64,000 bases of DNA from Erpetoichthys calabaricus (taxonomy: Eukaryota > Chordata > Cladistia > Polypteriformes > Polypteridae). The notes below the pieces were generated by a model. That model was not told the DNA's origin, made no database searches, and worked only from the letters and a program-made list of their open reading frames with translations. The stretch is taken from assembly GCF_900747795.2 (NCBI RefSeq), contig NC_041395.2, positions 40,566,097-40,630,096 on the forward strand, written 5' to 3'. The position numbers were made by a program, and so were the translations under genes. Positions 31,234 to 43,900 of the stretch are shown one piece after another. Positions within the stretch are counted from its first letter, which is position 1, and each line of letters opens with the position of its first letter.

Positions 31234-32868
31234 CAGTGCATCCGGAAAGTATTCACAGCGCATCACGTTTTCCACATTTTGTTATGTTACAGCCTTATTC
31301 CAAAATGGATTAAATTCATTTTTTTCCTCAGAATTCTACACACAAAACCCCATAATGACAATGTGAAAAAAGTTTACTTGAGGTTTTTGCAAATTTATTA
31401 AAAATAAAAAAATTGACAAAGCACATGTACATAAGTATTCACAGCCTTTGCTGTGAAGCTCGAAACTGAACTCAGGTGCATCCTGTTTCTCCTGATCATC
31501 CTTGAGATGTTTCTGCAGCTTCATTGGAGTCCACCTATGGTAAATTCAGTTGACTGGACATGATTTTGAAAGGCACACACCTGTCTATATAAGGTCCACA
31601 GATGACAGTTCATGTCAGAGCACAAACCAAGCATGAAGTCAAAGGAATTGTCTGTAGACCTCCGAGACAGGATTGTCTCGAGGCACAAATCTGGGGAAGG
31701 TTACAGAAAAATTTCTGCTGCTTTGAAGGTCCCAATGAGCACAGTGGCCTCCATCATCCGTAAGTGGAAGAAGTTCGAAACCACCAAGACTCTTCCTAGA
31801 GCTGGCCGGCCATCTAAACTGAGCGATCGGGAGAGAAGGGCCTTAGTCAGGGAGGTGACCAAGAACCCGATGGTCACTTTGTCAGAGCTCCAGAGGTCCT
31901 CTGTGGATAGAGGAGAACCTCCCAGAAGGACAACCATCCCTGCAGCAATCCACCAATCAGGCCTGTATGGTAGAGTGGCCAGACGGAAGACACTCCTTAG
32001 TAAAAGGCACATGGCAGCCCACCTGGAGTTTGCCAAAAGGCACCTGAAGGACTCTCAGACCATGAGAAAGAAAATTCTCTGGTCTGATGAGACAAAGATT
32101 GAACTCTTTGGTGTGAGTACCAGGCATCACGTTTGGAGGAAACCAGGCACCGCTCATCACCAGGCCAATACCATCCCTACAGTGAAGCATGGTGGTGGCA
32201 GCATCATACTGTGGGGATGTTTTAAAGCGGCAGGGACTGGGAGACTAGTCAGGATAAAGGGAAAGATGACTGCAGCAATGTACAGAGACATCCTGGATGA
32301 AAACCTGCTCCAGAGCACTCTTGACCTCAGACTGGGACGAAGGTTCATCTTTCAGCAGGACAACGACCCTAAGCACACAGCCAAGATATCAAAGGAGTGG
32401 CTTCAGGACAACTCTGTGAATGTCCTTGAGTGGCCCAGCCAGAGCCCAGACTTGAATCCGATTGAACATCTCTGGAGAGATCTTAAAATGGCTGTGCACC
32501 GACGCTTCCCATCCAACCTGATGGAGCTTGAGAGGTGCTGCAAAGAGGAATGGGCGAAACTGGCCAAGGATAGGCGTGCCAAGCTTGTGGCATCATCTTC
32601 AAAAAGACTTGAGGCTGTAATTGCTGCCAAAGGTGCATCGACAAAGTATTGAGCAAAGGCTGTGAATACTTAGTACATGGGATTTCTCAGTTTTTTTATT
32701 TTTAATAAATTTGCAAAAACCTCAAGTAAACTTTTTTCACATTGTCATTATGGGGTGCTGTGTGTAGAATTCTGAGGAAAAAATGAATTTAATCCATTTT
32801 GGAATAAGGCCGTAACATAACAAAATGTGGAAAAAGTGATGCGCTGTGAATACTTTCTGGATGCACTG
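31234..32868 (+). mobile_element. Complete Tc1 transposon with IR/DR ends
   Basis: The 1635-bp element is flanked by TA (31232-31233, 32869-32870). It has terminal inverted repeats of about 218 bases that differ at only a few sites in the outer 178. A 13-base core AAGTATTCACAGC occurs at both the outer and inner position of each end: 31247-31259 and 31433-31445, and in reverse at 32659-32671 and 32843-32855. That is the IR/DR arrangement known for Sleeping Beauty-type Tc1 elements, where the repeats bind transposase. The transposase frame is open from end to end. Confidence 0.95.
31612..32652 (+). CDS. Tc1-type DD34E transposase, intact
   Basis: The product is 346 aa, against about 340 for Sleeping Beauty-type transposases. 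Residues about 8-65 form the first helix-turn-helix of the paired-like DNA-binding region (KELSVDLRDRIVSRHKSGEG ... VPMSTVASIIRKWKKF). AGRPSKLS near residue 65 is the GRPR-like hinge, and a second helix-turn-helix follows to about residue 125. The catalytic triad is present: D159 in WSDETKIELFG, D250 in FQQDNDPKHTA and E285 in NPIEHLWRDL, with 34 residues between the last two. The glycine-rich KHGGGSIILWGCF box is also intact. A second methionine at residue 8 (MKSKELS) is the start used by relatives and may be the true one. The protein would cut and paste its own element. No internal stop or frame change is present. Confidence 0.93.
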   Translation: MSEHKPSMKSKELSVDLRDRIVSRHKSGEGYRKISAALKVPMSTVASIIRKWKKFETTKTLPRAGRPSKLSDRERRALVREVTKNPMVTLSELQRSSVDRGEPPRRTTIPAAIHQSGLYGRVARRKTLLSKRHMAAHLEFAKRHLKDSQTMRKKILWSDETKIELFGVSTRHHVWRKPGTAHHQANTIPTVKHGGGSIILWGCFKAAGTGRLVRIKGKMTAAMYRDILDENLLQSTLDLRLGRRFIFQQDNDPKHTAKISKEWLQDNSVNVLEWPSQSPDLNPIEHLWRDLKMAVHRRFPSNLMELERCCKEEWAKLAKDRRAKLVASSSKRLEAVIAAKGASTKY

Positions 32869-33179
32869 TATACAGTCAACTTACACAATTACAGCTAAGT
32901 GACCTTGTTTATTCTGTATTACTGAATGCTAAAATCTGTCGACACAGACTGATCTAAGGCTGATTATTTAAAACTGATTCGCCACAATGTTTAGCATACT
33001 GTTTTCAGAAAGTTAATAAATTTACCACTGTAATCAAGAAGAAATTCCCCCACAAACAATTTATAGCCCTTGTCCGGTGTTAATGCTTTCATTGTCGAGA
33101 GCTTTCAGAATTAGAATCACTTAATTGCTAGTATGTGAAACATACCAGAATTGACTTTGGTTAGGTGCAAAAACATGGG

Positions 33180-34200
33180 ATACAGGTATGGAAAATAAAA
33201 ATTTATGTATTAGTATTAGTATAAATAGACATAAAAGTAATTGACAGCTTCTGAAACATTAGATTTAGCATAAATTAGACATGACAAGCAAATAGTTAAA
33301 TAAAGACATTAGTCATATTGCATTTTCTAGTTAAGCTTGAAGCAAAAATACCAAATATTGGGAAAGGAAGAATACAGCAGGAAGAAAATGACATACAGAA
33401 ACTATCTGAGGACAACAGAAGGGGGAATAAGGAGAACACCTGTTGTCTGAAGGCTAGGAAGCAAGGAATGATACCAATGACGGAATACAGAAAAATGGTC
33501 AGGGTAGGCACGTGAGAAACCAGCTGGAATAGTGAGTCAGCAGAAACAGCAAATGTATTGTTACAACAAGGTCAAGATGATGTAATGTATGGAAAATAAA
33601 ATGAGTGTATTCATGTATTAGCATAAATAAATATAGAAAAATATATAAGCATTAACCTTAGTGCAGATATTAATGCAAGTCAGGCCTGCCAAGCAAATGA
33701 TTAAATAAAATCACATGCCATATTTCTTTTTAATTAAAGCTTAGCTTTAAGCCACCAAGTATAAAATAGCTTGAAAGCCAAGGAAGGGGAAGTGATAAGG
33801 GAAAGCCCAAAAATGAAAGAAAGAACATCTGCCCGGCTGAGGCCAACCAAAATAAGCAAAAACAGCAAAAATAAAAAAGAACAATAGACAGTAAAAATAC
33901 CAGTGGCCAGCTGCAGAAGGAAGTCAGGAGATAATAATGGTTCCCATGAGAACTCGAGGTACCGGCTGGACAGGTGCAGAGGGGAGTCAGAGGGAACAGC
34001 GAATTTGAGCGAGGTCAGAATGATAAGAAATAGTTATATAAACTGTGATTCTTGGCCTGTTCAGGGCTCAGTCCAGTTTGGCCATATTGGGTTGAGTTTG
34101 TGTTATTATTGTTGTTTTATTGCAATAAAACCATAAACTCTGTTTGCCTATCCTCTGAGTCCTAATAGCCTTCATTTCAGGTAAAAGCCTTTTGGTGACA
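33180..34200 (+). mobile_element. Probable LTR fossil (solo), with repeated upstream part
   Basis: TATATAAACTG near 34034, CAATAAAACC near 34122 and an end GGTGACA near 34199 are placed like the promoter, polyadenylation signal and 3' edge of a retroviral LTR. The upstream part (GTATGGAAAATAAAA ... AAGCAAATAGTTAAATAAA) occurs twice, at about 33185-33345 and 33590-33750, so either the U3 is duplicated or a second, cut-off LTR precedes. No internal genes are attached. It is a fossil of unknown family. Confidence 0.4.
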
Positions 34201-35192
34201 ATTTTTCACCACGACACAAGACATAAGCAACTCGAGACAACACAATTTCAACCCACCATTAATCGGACACTGTGCAAACAACTATACAGTGTCACACACG
34301 TGTGAGTAGAAGTCAACTAAAAGGCCAGAATAATGGCAATTCCACGACCGACCAGTGGCTATCAGTAGTCAAAGGACCCCGTTCTTAACAAATGTGTCCT
34401 GTAAGAGCCAACTCCAAGAGCACTAAGTGAAGAACTGAATAGAATTCCTAGGATACAAGAGACAGCTGCCAGGTTGGTCTTTGCTGATAGTGTCTGACAC
34501 TTTCAAAGAGAAAAGGGCCATGAAAGCTCAGCTGGAGGCCACTGTAATCCTCTGCAAGGCAAAATATAGCTGCGGCTGATGGGATTCTACTGTTTGGTGG
34601 AAATGGAAGAATGCTTGGGAGTTACCGTGAACTACACGGGGCACGGCGACAAAGGGGGTCATAGAGGAGAAGCTGGCCTGGAGCCTGTTTTGCCAAAATG
34701 GGATGTCTCTGACGCCTTGATAATAATTAATGCTGCATCAAGCCAGAAACAATCTATCGTGTTAACGGAAATATGATATTGCATATAATAACGAGTTCAA
34801 TTAAACTGAATTCCTGCGTGTGGTTGAGTAAGCCAAGTTCTCCCTTGTCACACATTTGGCACAGAATTACTACCTTGAAAGAGCAGATGTTTCTAGGCTT
34901 TGGTAGAGTATCACAACACAAAAAAATTGTCTTATCATGAATATGTTTAAGATGAAGATGATTAAAAAGAAGTCTAAAATCTGCCAGGCTCATACAACAT
35001 GCAATGTTAATACGTACAACGTGCTACCAACAAGCCAAGCACACAATGGTAACGAAAGGTAGTGGAGAGAAGAGCGGGCAGATGAATTAAACAGAAGTAA
35101 ACCCAACCTGTAAATTGGATAAGGAGCACAGGAAATGCACAGCCTGATGAATATTCACTTCCATTTTATTCATTCATTTTTTCTGTTTAGGG

Positions 35193-35752
35193 AAGGGGTC
35201 CTCAGTCAGGGTCCTGGAGGGCCGCAGTGGCTGCAGGTTTTTGCTCCAACCCAATTGCTTAATAAGAAGCGCTTATTGCTCAAGTAACACTTCTGCTTCA
35301 CTTTAGTGGTCTCGCTCATTAAGATTTTGAACCCTTATTTCTTATTTTAGTCTTAAACAGCTGAATTCTTGGTTTTTAGTTGCTCTTAATTAGCAATAAC
35401 ATGCAAATGACAAAAGAGACCAGCATTTCTCCATTTAGCTTGTTACCATGTACACCCGTGTGTATTTATCATGCACTATTTGGTTTAATTAAATACTTGG
35501 AAGGAAAGTGAAGAGAAAAAAATGAAGGACTGAGAATTTCTCCTCCATTTTAGCCTTCAAATCATTTGGATGATATCCTTACAAAGGGGAAGAAAATCCA
35601 GGATATGAGAATTAACTGACATAGCAGAGTTAAAGCACTAACAAGCCATGAAATTAAATTATTGGCAAGAATTGTTTTCTAATTAAGCCACCAGGTTAGA
35701 ACAAAAAACTGCAGCCACTGCGGCCCTCCAGGACTGTGATTGAGGACCCCTG
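35193..35752. mobile_element. Non-autonomous hAT element
   Basis: The inverted ends AAGGGGTCCTCAGTCAGGGT and TGTGATTGAGGACCCCTG continue inward with GGAGGGCCGCAGTGGCTGCA on both sides. Flanks GTTTAGGG and GACTAGGG are an 8-bp duplication with two mismatches. No coding part is seen. Confidence 0.75.
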
Positions 35753-35869
35753 GACTAGGGTCATATAAAGCCAGAGTCCTTATGGGTGCACTCCTAGAAA
35801 GGGACACCAGCCAATGACAAAGCCCCCTTTATGCACACACACGCTCATTCACTAAGAGTACATTTAGAT

Positions 35870-36564
35870 CAGTCGTATTCAAAGTATTTTGGACCTAGGA
35901 AAACTTTGCTGAAGTGAAATTTAAAAGCGGACCACTTGAGTCTGACAGACACCTGTTAGAGTAATTCAGCATTACGCTTACCAAATGTATTTTATGAAGG
36001 GTATTTATGTGATAAATACTAAGATTCAAATCCAAAATTGCTACATTTGCATTTCAATGTGCATGTTGTAAGTTTGTGATCCATAATAACACTTTTGGCC
36101 ATGAAGATGTGTTCATGTGCGCATCACCGGTGAAATGGAGTTAAAGGCCTGCCTCGACCAGATGTGGGCCAACTAGGTTGACATCAAAGTGAGTTTAGAA
36201 GAGAGTCCACTACAGTGATCAGCTGGACAGGACAGACACTGAGATGGAAGAAGTGTTACATGTTAGAGAAACAGTGAGAGAGATTGAGGTAGAGATGGGG
36301 GTGCAGGAATACTTGGAACTGAAGCAAAAATTAATACCATTCATAAGAAAGTTAGACGTGTGCCCCATGGTGGTAGTGTTAGGTCCATTTCTCATGTATC
36401 TTAATATATTGATTTACTGTAGTAGTGCTGATGTCAGCTAGCAGCCCTGATTGTTACAAATAGATGATTAAGTGTAAGCACAACGGACTAACATATCTGA
36501 GTGGTATAAAATACATTTTGCCCTGATGACTGTCAGCTTGTGGACCACACGTTTAGAAGCACAG
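35870..36564. mobile_element. Non-autonomous hAT element
   Basis: Ends CAGTCGTATTCAAAGTATTT and CACACGTTTAGAAGCACAG are imperfect inverted repeats sharing GGACC further in. Flanks ATTTAGAT and GTTTAGAT match in 7 of 8 bases. The interior is unique to this window. Confidence 0.6.
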
Positions 36565-36869
36565 GTTTAGATTTATTGATGTACTCTGAGGTATCCTTAT
36601 GAAACGTGGGATGAAGACAAAATCTGAAGAAGACTTTGGGGGAAGATGCATACTATGCACAGAAGTCTCTCCAGTTGGGAGTTAAACAAACTCTACTCAA
36701 TCTGACATAGAAATTCCATCCTATGTGTCACGGAGATGTTATTCTGAAACACAGAGCACTCTACATAAAATTAAAAATTTCCATGCTCTAGCACTTCAGA
36801 AAGTGTTATTCAGTCATTCTAAAGTAACTTCCATAATTAGAAATTCCCATTCTTTATTATACATATTTC

Positions 36870-37080
36870 ATTGTTGAGGACCCGAGTAGCTGGACCAGGC
36901 CAAGTAGACACCCATGATATATCTGGCTGCGAGAGATAGATGGTCATTTCCATAGGGTAGGAATGGACCACATGTCTGCCTGGGGGGTTCCCAACCAGGA
37001 TGCCAAGCTGTTTCGTTATGTGATGGGCACAGCAACCTGCTATACCAGTGCATCTCCCCGACCTGACATGATTATCCAAG
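36870..37080 (+). mobile_element. LINE 3' fragment, same family as 19.5 and 49.7 kb
   Basis: GAGGACCCGAGTAGCTGGAC, GGCTGCGAGAGATAGATGGT and ATGTCTGCCTGGGGGGTTCC align with 20045-20165. Only the last 200 bases or so of the element are present. Confidence 0.65.
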
Positions 37081-37739
37081 CAAGTTCTATGTAATAACTT
37101 TTCAAAGAATGATATTTTGTTTAGAATTTTAAATATTGAACAGTAAACATTATTCATATTTTTAATATTTACACAGTGAATAAAGATTTGTTTTTGTCAA
37201 TCATTCTAATTCTAATCTCTCCAGTATAGAGATTTACAATTTCAAACAAATAATTATGTTACAGCACCGTCCGGACTGAGCCCAGTATTAAATATCTTAA
37301 GAGCACATTGACTGGCACCCGGATCCTGATTCTTTCTTACTTCACTCAGATCTGGGACCCTGACTGGAATAATCAAGTTGTTACATAAATGGCCTAAATA
37401 ACTACTGGTCACATTTCAGAACTGCACTAAGACCAGCCACTCATGTACTAAAACTCTCAATCCAGTTTTAGGGTTGTGAGACGCGTCCTTGAAAGAGCTT
37501 TGTATAAAATAAAAGTCATATGTTTTACAGAACGGTGTGTCTCATTTATAAGCCGTATTTCCAAAGGTTAATATCTCAATGAATAATGTTTTAGTGTTGA
37601 CTGAGACATTTGTGTGACCTTTTCCAAACCCACATGGCCTATGACACCTTATAACAGACTGATGTGTCTGCTCTATTAAGGTAAAGGCATCATCCTTAAA
37701 ATCCTTTCACAGGATGCCAGCGACAATAAATTATTTTTA

Positions 37740-38110
37740 CACAGATATTGTGTACCTTCAAGAAGGTAAAGCTTCCTTTTGCAAAGATCCTTGCAGATGG
37801 CACAGTTTGATGTTGGAGAATCTGTTTGCACGCTTTCCTCGTGAGAAGTTTCAGCTTTAATTAGCTTTCCAACACTTTTGAAAGGCTTGCCATTCCATAC
37901 TTTTATAGAATTCTCAGAAGGTATTTATATCTTTGGATCCTGGCTTTTTGAAAATAATGTGCCAACATCTGATTTAACAAGTGAGGTTTGTTCATCATTT
38001 GCATTTAACTGTTCACTGCTTCTAAATATTTAGCCTGTTGGTATATTCAGGATGACTCATACATATCATTTTCAAAGCAGTCTACTTTAGATTATCTTAA
38101 CGTGCTTTTT
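37740..38110 (-). pseudogene. Possible decayed coding fragment (cysteine motif), unknown origin
   Basis: One - strand frame reads LVKSDVGTLFSKSQDPKI, a stop, then WNGKPFKSVGKLIKAETSHE, CAICKDLCKRKLYLLEGTQY and LASCERIL. The C-x2-C with later cysteines could be a worn zinc-finger (for example MYM-like) or a transposon-encoded finger. Composition is protein-like but there is no splice or start signal. Confidence 0.3.
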
Positions 38111-38389
38111 TTTTGTTAAAAACATCTTTTCAAGGAGAAATATAAAATTGTCTATTAGATAGAAATGAAAGGCACTATGTTGGATTGTTCAATAAAGTGA
38201 CTTTCTTATCTACTGTATTTTTAGTCTCTTTTCCAACAGTCACCATTCCTCCTTATAATAAACCCAAATACACACCAAAATTACTGGAACTTTATCTACG
38301 CTCCCTTTTTTGTCAGGGATTCACAGAAAAGTTATAACATATTCTCAGACCTACTTAGTCCAGTTCATGGTCACAAAATATCATTGTGG

Positions 38390-38590
38390 TTTAATATAGA
38401 AACGAGCCCAGGATGGAGAACCAGTCCATAACAGGGTCTAATAATGCATACATTCACATTGAGCCAATATAGAGTCACCAATAAACCTACCATAGAGGAT
38501 GTGAGAGGAAATCAGGAAGAAAAACCCACCCAGACAAGAGGAGAACATGCAGACTCCATGGAGATGGCGACCAGGTGTAGGTGACACTAA
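38390..38590 (-). repeat. Old tRNA-derived SINE
   Basis: GAGCCAATATAGAGTCACCA, GAGAGGAAATCAGGAAG and GAGAACATGCAGACTCCATG follow the reverse order of the young SINE body. The head is lost. Confidence 0.5.
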
Positions 38591-39670
38591 GTAAACTTCA
38601 CTTTTTCAAGGGAGCTTGAATGAGTGAAATGTCCACCATATTGTCAACAGATTTTGGTTGCTTATGCTCTTCAAATGAGAATCACTTTTAGCTTGTTTAG
38701 CACAATGTTGCACCTGTGTCATACAAGGTGCCTTCTTGCTATTGGTCATCCTGGGCTATTATCCTTTGCTCCTTCTTATCCTCTAAAGACAAGCCTCCTG
38801 GCATTGTTTCATAACTAAAGGGGCTTGGTAGCTTTCCATTATTCTGGTTCAAATGCTGGTGGCATACGATCTTCCTTGGACCTGAGCCTCCTTCTAGAGA
38901 TTCTGCTGAGGTCTCATCACAGTTGAGGCTACACCTTAATGAGCACATCATACTTGAAGATTTTAATGCGATTTACTGGACACATAAAGTGACAAAACAA
39001 AGAGAAGTGAACTTCCCAGTGTCCTAAAAAACAGCTGAAATATATTTTGGTTTTAATTCTAGACTGTCCCACTGACAACACATTGAAAAGGCTATTAATT
39101 GAAAGAATGACTACATAGAATCCTGAATAACTACACCATTATGAAAGCAAAATGTTTCTATTTCTGTTTTGTATAGAAAATGTACAGAAAATGAGTGGAT
39201 GGCTGATTCGACGGAAGACATTGATTTGTAACAATAATCTGCAAAAGAACAGTCATCAAAGCTTGAATGCTAAATCTTCATTAACATTTCACAGTGTGAT
39301 TATCATCACAAGCTTTGTGACTGGCAGGCATCTTTATTAGAAGTCTATTCATTCTTACCTACAGTAATAGTGTAGCAAATATTCATTTCAGGAAGCATCA
39401 AAGGATTAGCAGACTTCAGGCTGAGAATAAAGAAAAAAGAAGGAGTCAGAGCTGGTGATCCGAACACTCCTAATACAACCAGCAATCGTCAAATTAACAA
39501 GCACCTTATTTGTGTCCCAAAAGAAGGATATGGAAGCTGTAATAGTCCAGGGGCACACAGGGGGTGCTGGGAAACAGCTCAGCCTGGTGCCACACACAAA
39601 GAAGAGTGCCATTTGCAACTCAGAAGTTGTCCCTGACAGAACAGCTTCTCCCTGATGTGAAAACTTCTAA

Positions 39671-40243
39671 AGCCAATGTCACATTACACAACTTCTAGTC
39701 ATGGAGTATATCAGATTTGTTGACTGCAGTTGCCGATCTTGTCTCCAGACCAAGTCAATTTAAACAACTGAAAATTGCTACCTATGTCACATCTAACAAC
39801 TGAGTGCTGACCTGCTGGCCCCTTTATAAGACAGCCAGTAATGTGCCACCTGTTGGAAATGGCACTGTATGAAGAGTTAACAGCTATGGTGAGTTCAGCA
39901 GTAATCTTGGCCGCTTGTTTGTTTTTTTCCTTTCTGTTGTGGTAGTAAAGCATTAAACATCAGACTGACAAGCTTCTCTTCTGTTTGTGAGGTCCAAAAC
40001 ACCCACGTTCCATGTTGCTACATTAAACACATTTTGCTTCCGGATGAGCATTAATTGGGATTATCAGCTCTCACACACATAACCCCCCCACCATGAGTGA
40101 AGATAAAATCAAACCTGTTTGATGGTCTGGGAGTGAGTCGTTTGGGTTGTCACATTAAGCAACTACCTCCGACTAACTAAGTTTAGGAAAATGAAGGCTA
40201 TGACTGAAAACTGCTGGAAAAGTCATGTAATGTGACATTTCCT
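39671..40243. mobile_element. Harbinger-like non-autonomous element, TAA duplication
   Basis: Ends AGCCAATGTCACATTACACA and TGTAATGTGACATTTCCT are inverted and flanked by TAA (39668-39670, 40244-40246). On the - strand near 40000-39900 one frame reads WTSQTEEKLVSLMFNALLP, a MADF/Myb-like start also seen at 4.7 kb. The accessory ORF is otherwise lost and no transposase is present. Confidence 0.65.
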
Positions 40244-40612
40244 TAAATAACCCAAAGGTCTCTTGTTTGCAGGTGGCAGGGAGCACTTAGTATCAACTCC
40301 AAAGAGCAAATTCCAGACTGGGACAGAAGCTTCTTACCATTTCATGGCAGACTCCAGGTCCTGCTTAATAGCTGATTCTGCTCTGGTCATGCAATACACT
40401 GCTTTTACTTTCTTTTTTAATTATAAAATGACACTTAACATTCTTAGCTGGGTTTGCATGTCTGAACACATCAGATTTTCTATTCATGTATTCAGACTGT
40501 ATTCTCATATTCCTCTTTCACATTTTTATCCATGTTGTTACTCAAGGTGTACACCCCTTAGCATGCAGCTGAATATTCTACATAGAGGCAGATATCAGGG
40601 ATATTGGAATAT

Positions 40613-40758
40613 TAATAATAATAATAATAATTCATTACATTTTTATAGCGCTTTTCTCAGTACTCAAAGCGCTATCCACACAGGGAGGAACCGGGAAGCG
40701 AACCCACAACCTTCCACAGTCCCCTTACTGCAAAGCAGCAGCACTACCACCTGCGCCA
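40613..40758 (-). repeat. tRNA-SINE of a second type with (AAT)n tail
   Basis: In reverse it reads GGCGCAGGTGGTAGTGCTGC (box A) and GGGTTCGCTTCCC (box B), then AGCGCTTTGAGTACTGAGAA and AAAGCGCTATAAAAATGTAA before (ATT)n. It is a short SINE distinct from the GGGCGGCACGG family. Confidence 0.75.
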
Positions 40759-40999
40759 ATATTGACACTGGGACCACACATTTGTCAAACACACCAGCAG
40801 GATTCTGCCCATCTCCCACATACATCTTTCAGCTGTGGATGGGAATACCAGTGCTTTCACCACATGATGTGTGGCCTGTCCTTTTGTCCATCCGGAGTGA
40901 TGACACTTCTGTCCAATGGCAAGCATCATACTAAGGGAAGGCCTGTCTAGTGTGTCTGACAGCTGCATGTGCTTACCTACCAGGTTAACAAGTAAGATG

Positions 41000-43900
41000 T
41001 CACCACAGTTGCTGTTTAGAAAATGGTACACTGATAGAAAAGAGGAAACATAAAAGCAGTAAAGTCATTATGATTAGTAATTAAAAAATAATAAAAAGAG
41101 GCCCATATCCTGGATAATCATATCTAATGTCAATGGCACAGTAAATGTCAGTTATTTCTCCTAACTGGAAAAGTCTTTGTCTTCAGCACAGCAGTCATAC
41201 AGAGCCATTTTGGATAGAAGTCAGTCTTGAATTGGCACACCATGTCTTTTATATTGTAAGTATTCTCAGATAGAAGCTATGGTAGCATCTGTGGCACAAT
41301 GACTAAGGAAACTGCACTCCAGGACCCAAGGTTACTTCATATACATGCGTCGCCACCATAACAAATAAATGTAATCTTTAGTTGTCCAATGGATCCTAAC
41401 AGTTGCTTGTCTATTAAATACATTGATACTCCACAAAGAGGACGATTCTGGTCCAGATATGTAGTTGGGACCAAAGCATGGTATGGTGTAACTTAACCAA
41501 CCTCATAATTAAACACGAAAATGTGGCACTCTGACAAAAGTGGACTGACAAATGTGTTCAGGAAAAATGTGCACAAGAGCAAATACATGCAGCTAATATC
41601 CTGCTATCTCCATCTTGGGCAGTTTCTGTGGAGAAAATTGCAAAAATGTAATTTAGCGGACATTTACAAAAGCAACAAATCTCTTGCCTGTTAAACGTTA
41701 TTAGAATTGTGCCTTTCGATGACATTCCTGATGCTTTTGAAGAACTTATGAATACTTTTAAACATAAAGCACTTTACATCACAAAAAGGAAATGGGAAAA
41801 TGTGATTTTATGTGTTAAAGGCCATGTCTTTGTGTATTGCCTTGTTTGAGACCTGCAACACTTAATCCCGACACATAGACAAATGCTGCTTTTAGAAAGG
41901 TTGTGCCGGATTGCACAGTACAGGTAGCTTTTTACTTCCATGGATTTTGAGGCACACACTTGTACTGTGTTTCTCCTTGCATTATATGTCAGGCAACATA
42001 TACATTTCATGCATATTATTTTAAAAAAAAAACCTTTCCGGTAAACAGTGGTGTTTCTGCATTAAGGGCCAGTGGGCCACAGCCCAACCGGGATGTTGTG
42101 AAAAATAAGTAATACATTTCCCTCAGTAATTTAACTTATTATTAAAATGACTATAAAAACCCTCAACTTTTTTCTATCATACATTCAATGTAACTCTTTC
42201 TATCTACTGCTTCTTGTAATATTCAGGATTGTCTTTGTGCAGGGTGATGCGACCTGTTTCTCAGCTGAGGTGCTGGATCAGTTGGCCCTGCAGTGTTCTC
42301 TATACCTTTGGGGTGGAGATATGCATATGTGCAGGTTGAGCTTTCCAGTTTAGCACTGGGGCTTGATGGTCATTGTCTGAATTAAGATCGGGACCACCTG
42401 TTGTTGTTGATTTTTAAATCACGCATTTGCACTATCACTTTGAGCTTTTCCCAGTTGTGGCTACAAAACACAGACCAGCAAAGAGGTATGAAAAGCCCAG
42501 AACTCGAAGGAGATAAATATACAGTAAGTAACATTGTTTACAAGATGTTACACTGCATCTTCATTATCACTTACTGTTGAGGAGGACCTTGCTAAACCTG
42601 AAATGCCTCCAGGGCAGCCAGCAGTATGATGCTCCTGTTTCAAGGAGGCACAGAATCCTGGTATGGAAAGAATAGCTATGTATGCAAATATCAAATATTT
42701 TTTCAGTTCTTTGCCGGTCAGTGTGCGGCCACCAAACTCTTGGCCACACAGCAGTTACTGTTACATTTTGAGTCATGCAAGGTGTGTAGTCCAGATATTC
42801 TTTCTGTGCTATGGTGGGTTGTCCTTTTTCACCTGACAGTCATTTGATTTTAAATCACCATTTCAATTCAGTCAGTTCATAGCCGACAAGATTGAGGGTT
42901 GTTGTAAGATTCTCACTTTACTTAGCATTTAAATGGATATGACTGTATTTTTTTCAGATGATGACAGTATCACAGGGTATAACCATAACCTGATATCAAC
43001 TGAAACAGACCAGACACAGGCACCCCGTTTTGTAAAGTCAAAGGTTTGTCAATTTGCATATTTCTCTAGTCATTAGCAAAAGAGGGACAGACATTATTAG
43101 GTAAGTTAATGTTTACATCAAAGAAATCTGCTCACCTACAGGAAACTTCAATGCAGAAATGCTTCTGCCAGCAAATGAAAGTACCCCAAGGGGGTTACTA
43201 GTGCTGCGCATTTGTCGTTGTATGCTCTTTTCCTGTACACATTTGTTGGCCCACTTTTGTTGTGCAACTGCAGTGAGGCCAGTCCCTGCGCAACACTCAA
43301 CTGGAACGAGGGGCTTCACATAATGGATAGATGTTTCTAGCTGTAAAACATCTTGTAATGGTGTGCAACATTGAAAAATGGAATAAAAATAACATTTTTC
43401 TGTTTTTGCTTGTCAGTGCATTACGGAGTCTGTAACTACAGAATCCACACGTTTTTGAATTTGTGTTTTGTTTTAGGGCTTCTTGTTTAACTAATTTTCC
43501 CATATAAAAACACTTTTCATTAGCAGAAAAAATAAACCTTTAATCTACTGTAGATAGAACAAACCAGCATGAAATATGCATTGAAATTCAGTACTTGTGA
43601 AATGACTGTTAAATATATTGTAATAGAAAGGCTTTTTAGTTCATAATTATATATCTAATTCTGAAACAGGGATTTGTTTCTTTTCACATTTATGCTGTCT
43701 GTACGCCATATGCAAGGAGAGTCTGTAAAGGCCAAATTGCTTCATCTGTTGTTTTACTTTTGACAATGCACAATAATGTTGAATAATGAAGGGCAGGCTT
43801 TCAGCGCTGTTGTTAATACTTCATGTGTGCCATGCAAATGGTTACAGACCTCTGACTGGGAAAGTCTAACGTTCCTGAGCATACCACCAAGGGTTATACT

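Noticed and set aside
40263-40934. 223-codon open frame on the + strand
   Set aside because: It runs through an (AAT)n tract and a tRNA-SINE, so it cannot be a conserved gene.
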